NCBI GenBank assembly: GCA_001544655.2
Contig: FCOD02000010.1
Span: forward strand, 1 to 64,000
Length of the DNA stretch: 64,000 nucleotides
Direction: 5' to 3'
From: Caballeronia turbans
Lineage (GTDB): Bacteria; Pseudomonadota; Gammaproteobacteria; Burkholderiales; Burkholderiaceae
The first letter of the stretch is position 1. The number at the start of each line of letters is the position of its first letter. Shown here in pieces: positions 43,722-52,609 of this stretch. The notes below the pieces were generated by a model. It saw only the letters and a program-made list of their open reading frames with translations, made no database searches and was not told where the DNA came from. The position numbers and the translations under genes were made by a program.

Positions 43722-45263
43722 TCAGACCCGCGCTTCGCCCATTCGGTCCCATGCGTCGTCGACGCTGCGCGGCAGCAGATGCTTCCTTATACGCTCGCTG
43801 GCCGTGAGTTCGAAGCTCGCCACCGCCCGGTAATAACGCGGCAACTGGAAACTGGCGAGCCGCTCGCGCGCCCACGCGTGCAGGATTTTCCAGTCCACCG
43901 GTTCTTCCTTGAACTGCACGTTGAGCAGGATATCCTGTTCGCCGATCGGTGACGCCACGCCGATCGCAGCGCTCGCGCGAATGGCCGGATGCGCCGCGAA
44001 GATGCGCTCGATCTCCCACGCCGAAACGTTCTCGCCGCGCACGCGCATGCTGTCCGTTTGCCGGCCGATGAAGAATAAATCGCCGTCGGCGTCGCGCCGC
44101 GCGCGATCGCCCGTGTGCAAGCGGCCGCTGCGCAGGGCGGCGCTCGTCGCGTCGGGATTCTTGAGGTATGCCGGCAGGAACGTGCCTTCCACCTTGCTCG
44201 ACAGCACGATCTCGCCCGCTTCGCCCTCCTTCACCGGCTGGCCGTTTTCATCGAGCAGTTCGATCTCCATCCATGGCAGCGCGCGACCGATCGACCCCGG
44301 CTTGCCCGTTGCGTTCGCAGTCGCAAAACTGGAGCATTCGGTCATGCCGTAGCACTCTCGCAAGCGCACGTTGAGCCGCTCCTGCACCGGCGCCCAGGCC
44401 GAGGCGCTTACACCCGCGCCCCACGCGACGCGCAACGTGTGCCTCTCGGGCTGGGCGTCCGGCGGCAACTGCATGAGGATATCGAGCACGCCCCCGAGAT
44501 AGTGCAGTTGCGTGGCGCCCGCGCGCTCGATCTGCGGCCAGAACTGCGAGGCCGAGAAGCGCGGCACCGCGTGCAGGCTCACCGTTTCGAGAAACGGCAG
44601 CAACAGCATCTGCGCGCCGCCGATATGGCACAGCGGCTCCCACAGGAACATTCGGTCGCCTTCGCGCACATCGGCGACGCGCAGCGCGGCCTCACCCGCA
44701 ATGCGCATCATCCGGTGCGTGAAGATCACGCCCTTCGGCGCGCCCGTCGTGCCTGATGTATAGATGATGCACAGCGGATCGTGCACACCGATATCCGGGC
44801 TCGTGAATGCACCACTTGATTTTCGCGTGTCGAACGCGGGCAAACGCACGCGCCGTGTGGTCCCGCAGTCGATCGTCGCAGAAGCGGCGTCGAACTCGTC
44901 CTCGATGATGAGGAGCTTCGGTTCGGCGTGCTGCACCAGATATTCGACGCCCGCGGCGCGCAACTTCGTATTCACCGGTACCCACACGAGCCCGCTCAGC
45001 ACGAGTGCATAGATCAGATGCACGTGCGCCGCGCTGTTGCCGAGCATGACGGCGACGCGATCGCCCGGAGCGAGTCCCTCTTCCGCGAACCAGCACTGTA
45101 GATGCGCGACGTGCCGCGCGATGTCGTCGCAGGTAATCGCCTCATCGTCGAAGTGCGCGACGGTGCGCGCCGGGTCGCGGCGCAATCCGGCCGCGAGCAG
45201 TGGCACGCAGTCGAGTTCGTCGTCTGCGTGGCGATGAGCGAAGTATTCCGTATAGCGATGCAT
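43722..45263 (-). CDS. AMP-forming acyl-CoA ligase (CaiC-like)
   Basis: 513 residues. ANL-superfamily motifs: the ATP loop IIYTSGTTGAPKGVIFTHRM, the YGMTE motif in LRECYGMTECSSFATANATG, the TGD motif in RSGRLHTGDRARRDADGDLF, the hinge FIGRQTDSMRVRGENVSAWE, and the end-domain Lys in ELTASERIRKHLLP. It adenylates a carboxylic acid and transfers it to CoA. Overall pattern is nearest to crotonobetaine/carnitine-CoA ligases. Together with an enoyl-CoA hydratase in the same operon, it points to beta-oxidation-like processing of an imported acid. Confidence 0.92.
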   Translation of the reverse strand: MHRYTEYFAHRHADDELDCVPLLAAGLRRDPARTVAHFDDEAITCDDIARHVAHLQCWFAEEGLAPGDRVAVMLGNSAAHVHLIYALVLSGLVWVPVNTKLRAAGVEYLVQHAEPKLLIIEDEFDAASATIDCGTTRRVRLPAFDTRKSSGAFTSPDIGVHDPLCIIYTSGTTGAPKGVIFTHRMMRIAGEAALRVADVREGDRMFLWEPLCHIGGAQMLLLPFLETVSLHAVPRFSASQFWPQIERAGATQLHYLGGVLDILMQLPPDAQPERHTLRVAWGAGVSASAWAPVQERLNVRLRECYGMTECSSFATANATGKPGSIGRALPWMEIELLDENGQPVKEGEAGEIVLSSKVEGTFLPAYLKNPDATSAALRSGRLHTGDRARRDADGDLFFIGRQTDSMRVRGENVSAWEIERIFAAHPAIRASAAIGVASPIGEQDILLNVQFKEEPVDWKILHAWARERLASFQLPRYYRAVASFELTASERIRKHLLPRSVDDAWDRMGEARV

Positions 45264-45290
45264 AGGGTTACCGATTGAGAAGCCCGTGAC

Positions 45291-47072
45291 TCAGCGCGCG
45301 CGGCGCTTGAGCCAGGAAGAAACCGCCACGACGAGCGCGATGAGAATGACGAGCGTGGTCGACACAGCCGCGAGCGTCGGCGTGATCGCAAGCTGGATGT
45401 CGTCCCACATCTGCTTCGGCAGCGTCGAATTGATTCCGCCGCTCACGAAGATCGCGATGGTCAGATCGTCGAAGGAAACGAGGAATGCGAACAGGAACGC
45501 CGCCGTCACGCTCGCCATGAGTAGCGGCAGCACGATCGACGTGATGCGCCGCAGCGGCGACGCGCCCATCACGCGGGCTGCGTCGTCCAGCCGCCAGTCG
45601 AAGCGCTGGAAGCCGGCCGCGAGGGTGACGACCACATAAGGAATCGCGAGAACCGTATGCCCGAGCACAAGGCCGAGATTCGTGCCCGTAAGCCCGAAGC
45701 GGCCGAAGAGATACAGGAGCCCCACCGCGACGACGATGCGCGGCACGATCAGCGGCGCGACGAGCAGCGCGAACACGGGCTTGCTCACGCGGCGCGGCAT
45801 GCGCGTCATCGCGAGCGTCGCGCCGAAGCCGAGCAGAAGCGACAGCAGCGCGGTGCCCAGACCGACTTCGAATGAACGGATGATGGCGCTGTGCCACACC
45901 GGCGAATCCATGAAGGTGCCGAACCATCGCGTGCTGAAGAACTTCGGCGGAAACGCGATGTAGTCGCTCTTCGTGAACGCATATGGAATCACCGAAAGCA
46001 CCGGCGCGACGAGCATCGCCATGATGACGCACGTATAGAGTCCGAGCGGGCTTGCCGCGCGCGCGGTCGTGTCGGCGCGAACCTTGCGGCGCATCATCAG
46101 CGGCGCGCAGACGCGGCCCGCCGTCATCAGCAGCGCGAGCTTGAAACCCTGTGCGCGCGAGCCGCGCGAACGTTCCGTCACTTCGCCCGTCAGCGAGGTC
46201 AGGCCGACCATGCGGTCGTAGACGAAAAAGATGACGATCGAGCAGACGAGAAGCACCGTCGAGAGCGCGCCGGCGAAGCGCATGTCGAAGAGTTCGAGCA
46301 CGGACGAGATCACGAGTTGCGCGATCATCGTTTCCTTCGGCGAACCGAGCAGCGCCGGCACGATGAAGAACCCGAGGCTGGAGATGAACACGAGCAGCCC
46401 CGCCGCCGCCACGCCCGGCGACGAGAGCGGCAGAAACACCGTGAAGAAGCTCGTGCTGCGTTCAGCGCCGAGCGTCTCCGCCGCCTGCGCGAGACGGTCG
46501 TCGATGCCGCGCATCACGGGAAGCATCGTCATGACGGCGAGCGGCAGCATCGAATGCACCATGCCGATGAGCACGCCGGTCAGCGACGGTATCGTGCCGC
46601 TCGTCTCGCGCACGAGCCCGAGCGAAAGCGCGATGGTCGAGAGCACGCCGGTCTTCGAAAGCAGCAGCATCCACGCGTAAGTCTTGACGAGATAGCTGGT
46701 CCAGAAAGGCAGCATGATCCAGAGGAGCCAGCGTTCGCGCACGCGCTCCGACAGCCGGCTCAGCATGTATGCGACCGGATACCCGAGCAGGATGGACAGC
46801 GCCGCCGTCAGGAACGATATCGCGAAGGTGATCCACAACACCTTGGCGTAGACGGGCGTGCGCGCGATGCGCTCGAACTGCGCGAAGCCGATATTGCCAT
46901 CGGGGCCAACGAGGCCGCCTTGCAGGATTTCGCCGACCGGCACGACGAAGAACACCAGCAGGAACAAGAGCGTGGGCACGATCGGCAAAAAGCGCATGAA
47001 GCGCGCCAGCACGACGGACCGGCCGCGCCGCGCGGCCTCGTTTTCGCGGTGCGCATGAAGAGCGATGGTCAT
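45291..47072 (-). CDS. Fused polyamine-type ABC transporter permease (PotB-PotC-like in one chain)
   Basis: 593 residues, twice the usual size. The first half is a PotB-like permease (FLPIVPTLLFLLVFFVVPVG ... EAA loop QAAETLGAERSTSFFTVFLP, SSPGVAAAGLLVFISS); after a linker around residues 290-340 comes a PotC-like permease (LGLYTCVIMAMLVAPVLSVI ... DDAARVMGASPLRRITSIVL, PLLMASVTAAFLFAFLVSFD). GAGGAACCGTC precedes the ATG. No frameshift or stop separates the halves, so this is a true fusion, making the two-permease core a single polypeptide. It works with the ATPase and binding protein encoded just upstream. Confidence 0.93.
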   Translation of the reverse strand: MTIALHAHRENEAARRGRSVVLARFMRFLPIVPTLLFLLVFFVVPVGEILQGGLVGPDGNIGFAQFERIARTPVYAKVLWITFAISFLTAALSILLGYPVAYMLSRLSERVRERWLLWIMLPFWTSYLVKTYAWMLLLSKTGVLSTIALSLGLVRETSGTIPSLTGVLIGMVHSMLPLAVMTMLPVMRGIDDRLAQAAETLGAERSTSFFTVFLPLSSPGVAAAGLLVFISSLGFFIVPALLGSPKETMIAQLVISSVLELFDMRFAGALSTVLLVCSIVIFFVYDRMVGLTSLTGEVTERSRGSRAQGFKLALLMTAGRVCAPLMMRRKVRADTTARAASPLGLYTCVIMAMLVAPVLSVIPYAFTKSDYIAFPPKFFSTRWFGTFMDSPVWHSAIIRSFEVGLGTALLSLLLGFGATLAMTRMPRRVSKPVFALLVAPLIVPRIVVAVGLLYLFGRFGLTGTNLGLVLGHTVLAIPYVVVTLAAGFQRFDWRLDDAARVMGASPLRRITSIVLPLLMASVTAAFLFAFLVSFDDLTIAIFVSGGINSTLPKQMWDDIQLAITPTLAAVSTTLVILIALVVAVSSWLKRRAR

Positions 47073-47081
47073 GACGGTTCC

Positions 47082-48143
47082 TCAGGCGTGTAGCAGCGTC
47101 GTGCGATGCGGGTCCCACGTGAGGCCGACTCGGTCGCCGACGCGCGGGCTCACGCTGCGCCCGCAGCGTACGGTCAGCTCGCTGCCGTCGCTCATCGAGA
47201 GATGCACGCGCGTGTCGCTGCCGAAGAACACGACATCCGAAATCGTGCCGTCGACAAAGCCGCTCTGCGGTTCGACGATGCGCGGCGCCTCGGGACGCAG
47301 GAGCAGCGTGTGACGCGTCGCGTGCGCGCCCGACGCGCCGGTCGGCAGAGGGATGCGGCCGCCCGCCGCGAGCAGGATCGGTTCGCCGCTGGCGCCGCGT
47401 GTCGCGTCGAGTTCGCCTTCCAGCAGATTCGAATGGCCGATGAAGCCCGCCGCGAAGCGAGTGGCCGGACGATCGTAGAGATCCGCAGGCGTGCCCACCT
47501 GTTCGATGCGCGCCTGGTTCATGAGACAGATGCGATCGGAGAGCGTGAGCGCTTCGTCCTGATCGTGCGTCACGTAGACGAAAGTCGCGCCGAGTTCCTT
47601 GTGCAGGCTTCGAATTTCGGCCTGCATGTGTTCGCGCAGCTTCTTGTCGAGCGCGCCGAGCGGCTCGTCGAGCAGGATCACCGAAGGCCGGTACGCGAAG
47701 CATCGCGCGAGCGCAATGCGCTGCTGCTGCCCGCCCGACAGCTCCTTGGGAAAGCGCTTCGCGTACTCGCTCATGCGCACCATGGCGAGCGCGTCGTCGA
47801 CTGCGGCTCGCACTTCATCGCGTGACTTGCGGCGCATGCGCAGACCGTATGCCACGTTGTCCCACACGCTCATGTGCGGGAACAACGCGTAGCTCTGAAA
47901 CACCATGCCGATGCCGCGCTTGCCTGGCTCGACATGCGTGACGTCGCGCCCGTCGATTTCGATGCGCCCCGCGCTCGGCGCGACGAGGCCGGAAATCATC
48001 TGCAACAAGGTCGTCTTGCCCGAACCCGAGGGACCGAGCAGTGTCAGGAATTCGCCCGCCTGCACGACGAGGTCCGTCGGTTCCAGCGCGACTGAATCGC
48101 CGTAGCGCTTCGCGATGCCGATCGCCTCGAGTTTAGAGCTCAT
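47082..48143 (-). CDS. Polyamine/Fe-type ABC transporter ATP-binding protein (PotA-like)
   Basis: 353 residues from the second of two adjacent ATGs, which is 6 bases from GGAG. Walker A LLGPSGSGKTTLLQMISGL, Q-loop GMVFQSYALFPHMSVWDNVA, signature [20 protein letters not shown], Walker B VILLDEPLGALDKKLREHMQ, switch FVYVTHDQDEALTLSDRICL; the C-terminal 110 residues form a TOBE domain (TRHTLLLRPEAPRIVEP). It energises the fused permease 9 bases downstream. Confidence 0.95.
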   Translation of the reverse strand: MSSKLEAIGIAKRYGDSVALEPTDLVVQAGEFLTLLGPSGSGKTTLLQMISGLVAPSAGRIEIDGRDVTHVEPGKRGIGMVFQSYALFPHMSVWDNVAYGLRMRRKSRDEVRAAVDDALAMVRMSEYAKRFPKELSGGQQQRIALARCFAYRPSVILLDEPLGALDKKLREHMQAEIRSLHKELGATFVYVTHDQDEALTLSDRICLMNQARIEQVGTPADLYDRPATRFAAGFIGHSNLLEGELDATRGASGEPILLAAGGRIPLPTGASGAHATRHTLLLRPEAPRIVEPQSGFVDGTISDVVFFGSDTRVHLSMSDGSELTVRCGRSVSPRVGDRVGLTWDPHRTTLLHA

Positions 48144-48153
48144 CATCCGCTCC

Positions 48154-49215
48154 TTACGAAATGATCCAGGAATTGAACCGTTCGGTGACCTTCTGGCGGT
48201 TCTCTTCCCACCATTGCGGGCTCGGCAGCTTCATGTTCCTGATGTTGTCCGGGGCCGTCGGCAGCAGGGCCGCGCGCTCCTTGCTGATGGTCTCGAAGGA
48301 CTTCCTGTTGGTCGGGCCGTAGGCCAGCGTGCGCGTGAGCAAGGCCTGACGTTTCGCATCGGCGCAAAAACGCACGAACTGTCTGGCCTCCTCGGCGCGA
48401 GGCGTGCCCTTCGGAATGCCCCAGCCTTCGATCGAATAGAGGCCCTGATTCCACACGATCGTCACCGGCGCGCCGTTGTCCTTCGCGGCTTGCGCGCGGC
48501 CGTTCCAGGTCGAGATCATGTCGACGTCGCCACTCTGGATCGCCTGCATCGCCTGCGCACCGGACGTCCACCAGATGTTGATGTGCGGCTTGATCTTGTC
48601 GAGGCTCTTGAACGCGCGGTCGACGTCGAGCGGATAGAGCTTGTCGAGCGGCACGCCGTCCGCGAGCAGCGCCTGTTCGAGCGTGTCGAGCGGACTGCGG
48701 CGCAGGCAGCGGCGGCCCGGGAATTTCTTCACGTCCCAGAAGTCCGCCCATGACTTCGGGCCGTTGTCCTTGAACTTGTCCGCCCGGTACGCGAGCACGG
48801 TCGAATAGACGTCGACGCCGAGCCAGTTGGGCGTAATGGCTTCGGGCATGATGTCCGGATAGTCGCTCGCTTTGAGGCCGATCGGCTCCAGCAGGCCTTT
48901 CGCTTCGAGATACGGAATGTCGGCCGAGAGGGTCAGCGTCGTGACGTCCCACACATAGTTCTTCGTTTGCACCATCGCCGCGAACTGCGCGACCGGTTGA
49001 GACTCGCGCGCGACGCTGACGACCTTGATGCCGGTCGCCTTCTCGAACGGGTCATAGAAGGCTTCGCGATATGCGGTCGTGTACGGGCCGCCCGGGTCCG
49101 ATACGACGATCTGCTTCGTTTGAGCGCGTGCGGCCAGCGGCATCGCGCCAGCCACGGCGAGCGCGCCCGCGCCGTGCAAAATGCGGCGGCGCGCCGGGTT
49201 GAAGTCTTGCGTCAT
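48154..49215 (-). CDS. Polyamine-type ABC transporter substrate-binding protein (PotD-like, Tat or Sec exported)
   Basis: 353 residues; GGGAG lies upstream. The N-terminus NPARRRILHGAGALAVAGAM, PLAARAQT has twin arginines and could use the Tat route. The body is family 1 binding protein: IVVSDPGGPYTTAYREAFYD, PFEKATGIKVV, WWTSGAQAMQAIQSGDVDMI, STWNGRAQAAK and GWGIPKGTPRAEEARQFVRF. GIPKG and the Trp/Asp-rich pocket resemble PotD/PotF relatives, but the CoA ligase in the operon suggests a carboxylated ligand such as a betaine rather than a free polyamine (inference). Confidence 0.92.
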   Translation of the reverse strand: MTQDFNPARRRILHGAGALAVAGAMPLAARAQTKQIVVSDPGGPYTTAYREAFYDPFEKATGIKVVSVARESQPVAQFAAMVQTKNYVWDVTTLTLSADIPYLEAKGLLEPIGLKASDYPDIMPEAITPNWLGVDVYSTVLAYRADKFKDNGPKSWADFWDVKKFPGRRCLRRSPLDTLEQALLADGVPLDKLYPLDVDRAFKSLDKIKPHINIWWTSGAQAMQAIQSGDVDMISTWNGRAQAAKDNGAPVTIVWNQGLYSIEGWGIPKGTPRAEEARQFVRFCADAKRQALLTRTLAYGPTNRKSFETISKERAALLPTAPDNIRNMKLPSPQWWEENRQKVTERFNSWIIS

Positions 49216-49283
49216 GGTTCAGGTCTCCCGCACTGCGGTTAAGAAGAAGCGGCTCGACTTCAGCCCGGTTTAATTGGCCCGAT

Positions 49284-50045
49284 TCATTTGGCGCGCTTTT
49301 TGAAGAACTCTTCCATCATGCGAGCGGGCTCGCCGGAGTCGTAGGCCTCGCGCTGGATGCGCATGCCCGCCTCGATACAGTCGACGAAACCCGGCTCGGT
49401 CATCTCGCGGAAACGCTGTTTGTCCAGACGCATCGCGACAGGCGGCTTCGCGGCAAGCTCGGTGGCGATTTCCAGCGCCTTCTCGAAGACCTTGTCCTGC
49501 TCGACGACGTGATGAATCAGCCCGATGCGATAGCACTCGTCGGCATCCATCAGACGGCCGGTGAGCGTGAGTTCGATGGTGCGCGACATGCCGAGCATCG
49601 AATTCATGATCCACGGGCCGGTCGTGCTGGCGATGCCCGCATTGATCTCCGGCTGGCCCATTCGCACGCCCGGATGACCCACGCGGATATCTCCGAGCAA
49701 CGCGACCTGAAACGCCGAGCCGGCGGCCGTGCCGTTGAGGGCCATGACGAGCGGCTTGCTCAGGCCACGCAACGCCGCGTAATAGCGCTGCCACTCCTTG
49801 ACCCACGCCACGGCGCGTTCGCCGTCGAAGTCGTGCGCTTCCGACAGATCCTGCCCCGCCGAAAACGCGCGGTCGCCAGCGCCCGTCATGATGATCGCGG
49901 CAACATCGTCGTCGGCATTGAAGCGCTCGAGCGCCGCGATGATCATTTCGCGCATCGGCGTGGTCCACGCGTTCAGGCGATCGGGACGATTCAACGTGAT
50001 GACCGCGACGCGGCCGTGATTTGAAAACAGGACGTCTTGGCTCAT
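49284..50045 (-). CDS. Enoyl-CoA hydratase/isomerase family protein
   Basis: 253 residues, first gene of the leftward operon. Crotonase fold with both oxyanion-hole segments: AAIIMTGAGDRAFSAGQDLS and KPLVMALNGTAAGSAFQVAL; the position of the usual catalytic Glu is in GVRMGQPEINAGIASTTGPW. The second segment has A-A-G-S where G-A-G-G/A is common. It would hydrate, isomerise or cleave the acyl-CoA made by the ligase. It is divergent from the Liv-type operon across 361 bases. Confidence 0.92.
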   Translation of the reverse strand: MSQDVLFSNHGRVAVITLNRPDRLNAWTTPMREMIIAALERFNADDDVAAIIMTGAGDRAFSAGQDLSEAHDFDGERAVAWVKEWQRYYAALRGLSKPLVMALNGTAAGSAFQVALLGDIRVGHPGVRMGQPEINAGIASTTGPWIMNSMLGMSRTIELTLTGRLMDADECYRIGLIHHVVEQDKVFEKALEIATELAAKPPVAMRLDKQRFREMTEPGFVDCIEAGMRIQREAYDSGEPARMMEEFFKKRAK

Positions 50046-50254
50046 GGTTTATCGCATAGCAATAGTTAGTGGTGTAATGCAATATAGAACCATCAAAAAT
50101 ACGGTGCAAGCGGGTTTACGCGAAAGCAGTGCGAATCGATGAAAAGTTGCCCTCCCCGACATTCGCCACGCGATGCGGCGCGGGCAAGCATTGCCCCCTT
50201 GCTCTCCTTACGTGGAAACCCTTGGTTGACGCAGCTACGAACCTGGACGCAAAC

Positions 50255-50268
50255 TTGAAGCGCTTCAA
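50255..50268. promoter_or_regulatory. 14-bp palindrome TTGAAGCGCTTCAA, likely LacI-type operator (distal)
   Basis: A perfect palindrome with the central GCGC step typical of LacI-family operators. It lies 152 bases before the first gene of the operon whose last gene encodes a LacI-type repressor. An identical copy lies 112 bases downstream. Confidence 0.8.
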
Positions 50269-50366
50269 ATCCGGCTCGAATGAGACAGGACGCGCCGTGT
50301 GTGGCGACCGTGAATCAGATCGATAACACGCAATTCTTAAAATAACAACAGTTTCGCGCCCAGAAT

Positions 50367-50380
50367 TTGAAGCGCTTCAA
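50367..50380. promoter_or_regulatory. 14-bp palindrome TTGAAGCGCTTCAA, likely LacI-type operator (proximal)
   Basis: Identical to the palindrome at 50255-50268, 40 bases before the start codon at 50407. A possible -10 sequence (TAAAAT, about 50338-50343) lies between the two copies, so a repressor bound to this site would block transcription and one bound to both could loop the DNA. Promoter assignment is tentative. Confidence 0.8.
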
Positions 50381-50406
50381 TTTCAAACAATACATGGAGA
50401 CACCGC

Positions 50407-51624
50407 ATGCCGACGCGCCTTCCCCGCACGATCTTTCGCTCACTCGCCGCCGCGTGCATCGCTGCATCGAGCCTCACCGCGGCGCAGGCCGCGGACATCA
50501 AGATCGGCGCCCTCTTTCCTTTTAGCGGCGGACTCGCGTTGCTGGGCGACGAGAGCTATCGCGGCGTGCAGCTCGCCGTCGATGAACGCAACGCCGCGGG
50601 CGGCATCAACGGCGAAAAAGTGGTGCTCGTCAAAGCCGATGCCGTCGATGCAAACCAGGCCGTCGGCGAAGCACGGCGTCTGACTTCGGTGGAGAACGTG
50701 TCGGCGGTGTTCGGGAGCTACTCGTCGGCGGTGTCGTCGGCGGCGACTCAAGTAACCGAGCTCGCCGGCGTGCCCTTCTTCGAACTCGGTGCGACCGCGG
50801 ACACCATCACGAGCCGCGGCTTCAAGTATCTGTATCGCAGCAACTCGACCACGAAGACCTTCGCGGACGGCACGCTGGAAGCACTCACCAAGGTCGTCGC
50901 GCCGCAGTTGAAGGTGGATCCGAAGACGCTGAAGATCGCCATCATTGCGGAAGACGGGCCGTACGGCACACTCGTATCCGGCTTTCAGAAGGAAGGCGCG
51001 AAGAAGCTCGGTCTGAACGTCGTGCAGGTGCTGCCGTACTCGGCGAAGAGCGTCGATCTGTCGTCGCTGATCCTGCGTCTCAAGGGCGCGGATGTCGATG
51101 TCGTGCTGCAAACCTCTTACCAGAACGACTCGATCCTGTTCTTCCGCCAGGCCGCGCAAGCAGGCTTCAAGCCGAAGGCGGTGATCGGCGCGGGCGGCGG
51201 CTACTCGCTCGCGGATACGGCCAAGGCCGTCGGCGCGCAGATGAACGGCGTATACGACATCGATTTCCCGCAAGTCGCGATGAACGAAAAAGGCGCGCCC
51301 GGCCTGGACACGTTCACCGCCGAATATCAGAAGCATTTCGGGATGGCCCCGCGCTCGGGTCACAGTCTCGTGAACTATGTCGGCGCGAAGGCTTTCCTCG
51401 ACGTTCTCGCCAACGCGAAATCCACCGACAAGGACAAGATTCGCGCGGCCGTGCTCGCCTACAAGAAAGCGGCCGGCACGACCGCGGCCGGCTGGGGCTT
51501 CCAGTTTGCCGACAACGGCCAGAACCAGCTCGCAACCACCAACGTGATGCAGTGGCAAGGCGGCAAGCTCGTGACCGTGTATCCGGAAGCGGTCGCGATC
51601 GCCAAGCCGGTCACGGCGCAGTAA
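50407..51624 (+). CDS. Liv-type ABC transporter substrate-binding protein
   Basis: 405 residues; GGAG precedes the ATG. Signal peptide SLAAACIAASSLTAAQA, then a family 4 (LivK/AmiC-like) domain: IKIGALFPFSGGLALLGDES, YRGVQLAVDERNAAGGINGE, VFGSYSSAVSSAATQVTELA, GVPFFELGATADTITSRGFK, VLQTSYQNDSILFFRQAAQA. It is longer than LivK and closer to binding proteins for urea, amides or aromatic acids. Periplasmic. First gene of a nine-gene operon. Confidence 0.93.
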   Translation: MPTRLPRTIFRSLAAACIAASSLTAAQAADIKIGALFPFSGGLALLGDESYRGVQLAVDERNAAGGINGEKVVLVKADAVDANQAVGEARRLTSVENVSAVFGSYSSAVSSAATQVTELAGVPFFELGATADTITSRGFKYLYRSNSTTKTFADGTLEALTKVVAPQLKVDPKTLKIAIIAEDGPYGTLVSGFQKEGAKKLGLNVVQVLPYSAKSVDLSSLILRLKGADVDVVLQTSYQNDSILFFRQAAQAGFKPKAVIGAGGGYSLADTAKAVGAQMNGVYDIDFPQVAMNEKGAPGLDTFTAEYQKHFGMAPRSGHSLVNYVGAKAFLDVLANAKSTDKDKIRAAVLAYKKAAGTTAAGWGFQFADNGQNQLATTNVMQWQGGKLVTVYPEAVAIAKPVTAQ

Positions 51625-51718
51625 ATCCGCCGCACTCGCTCCGCCGCAGTCAATCCGCGTTTCTCTTTCACTCGAACCGCGTGGCGCCGACGCGCTGCGC
51701 GGTCTCCAGGAAACGGGC

Positions 51719-52591
51719 ATGTCCATTCTTCTGCAACTTCTCGTCAACGGCCTGTTGCTGGGCGGCGCGTACGCGATCATCAGCATCGGCCTGACGCTGA
51801 TCTTCGGCGTCGTGCGGGTGGTCAACTTCGCGCACGGCGAACTGCTGATGGTCGGCATGTACGCCGTGTGGCTGCTCGCCGCGAAGCTCGGCTGGCACCC
51901 GTATGTATCCGCGGTGCCGGTCGCCTTGCTTCTGTTCGCCCTCGGCGTGCTCATCCAGCGCTTCATCATCCAGCCGCTGCTCTCGGCCGACGCGCACATC
52001 CAGATCTTCGCGACCGTCGGCGTATCGACCGCGCTCGTCAATCTCGCGCTCATGATCTTCGGCGCGGACGTGCATCCCGTCGACGTGAGCTTCGGCACCG
52101 AGCATCTGCAATTCGGCGATATCAACATTGTGAGCGGGCAGCTGATCACTTTCGCCGCGGCGCTGGCGGTCGCGGGCGGCGTGCATCTGTTCCTGCAGCG
52201 CACCTACACGGGACGCGCGTTTCGCGCGGTGGCGCAGCATCGCTACGCGGCCTCGCTGATGGGCGTCAACGTGAAGACCACGTATGTGCTCGCGTTCGGC
52301 ATCGGCGCGGCGCTGGTCGGGCTCGCGTCGGGCCTGCTCGTCGCGCAGTATCCGGTGTTCCCGACCGTCGGCCAGTACTTCGTGCTGACCGCCTTCGTCA
52401 TCGTCGTGCTGGGCGGGCTCGGCAGCCTGCCGGGCGCGCTCGTCGGGTCGATCGCGATCGGGCTCATCGACAGTCTCGCGGGCTATTACATCTCGCCCGA
52501 CATGAAGGAAGTCGTCTACTTCGCGATCTTCCTCGTCATTCTCGTGGTTCGCCCGACCGGCCTCTTCGGCCTCGGACGCGGCTCCGAATAA
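51719..52591 (+). CDS. Liv-type ABC transporter permease (LivH-like)
   Basis: 290 residues with AGGAA upstream, 94 bases after the binding-protein gene. About eight membrane helices; landmarks LLVNGLLLGGAYAIISIGLT, LIFGVVRVVNFAHGELLMVG, and the C-terminal FVIVVLGGLGSLPGALVGSI, AIGLIDSLAGYYI. It pairs with the LivM domain encoded next. Confidence 0.94.
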   Translation: MSILLQLLVNGLLLGGAYAIISIGLTLIFGVVRVVNFAHGELLMVGMYAVWLLAAKLGWHPYVSAVPVALLLFALGVLIQRFIIQPLLSADAHIQIFATVGVSTALVNLALMIFGADVHPVDVSFGTEHLQFGDINIVSGQLITFAAALAVAGGVHLFLQRTYTGRAFRAVAQHRYAASLMGVNVKTTYVLAFGIGAALVGLASGLLVAQYPVFPTVGQYFVLTAFVIVVLGGLGSLPGALVGSIAIGLIDSLAGYYISPDMKEVVYFAIFLVILVVRPTGLFGLGRGSE

Positions 52592-52609
52592 CGTTCAGCG
52601 AGGCATCCG

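Noticed and set aside
45891-47093. Long open frame on the plus strand opposite the fused permease gene
   Set aside because: Composition is dominated by Arg, His, Glu and Asp with no domain, the typical shadow of a GC-rich gene; the minus-strand permease explains the DNA.
50440-52203. 587-codon minus-strand frame opposite the binding protein and LivH genes
   Set aside because: It spans two real genes and their gap, and has shadow composition.
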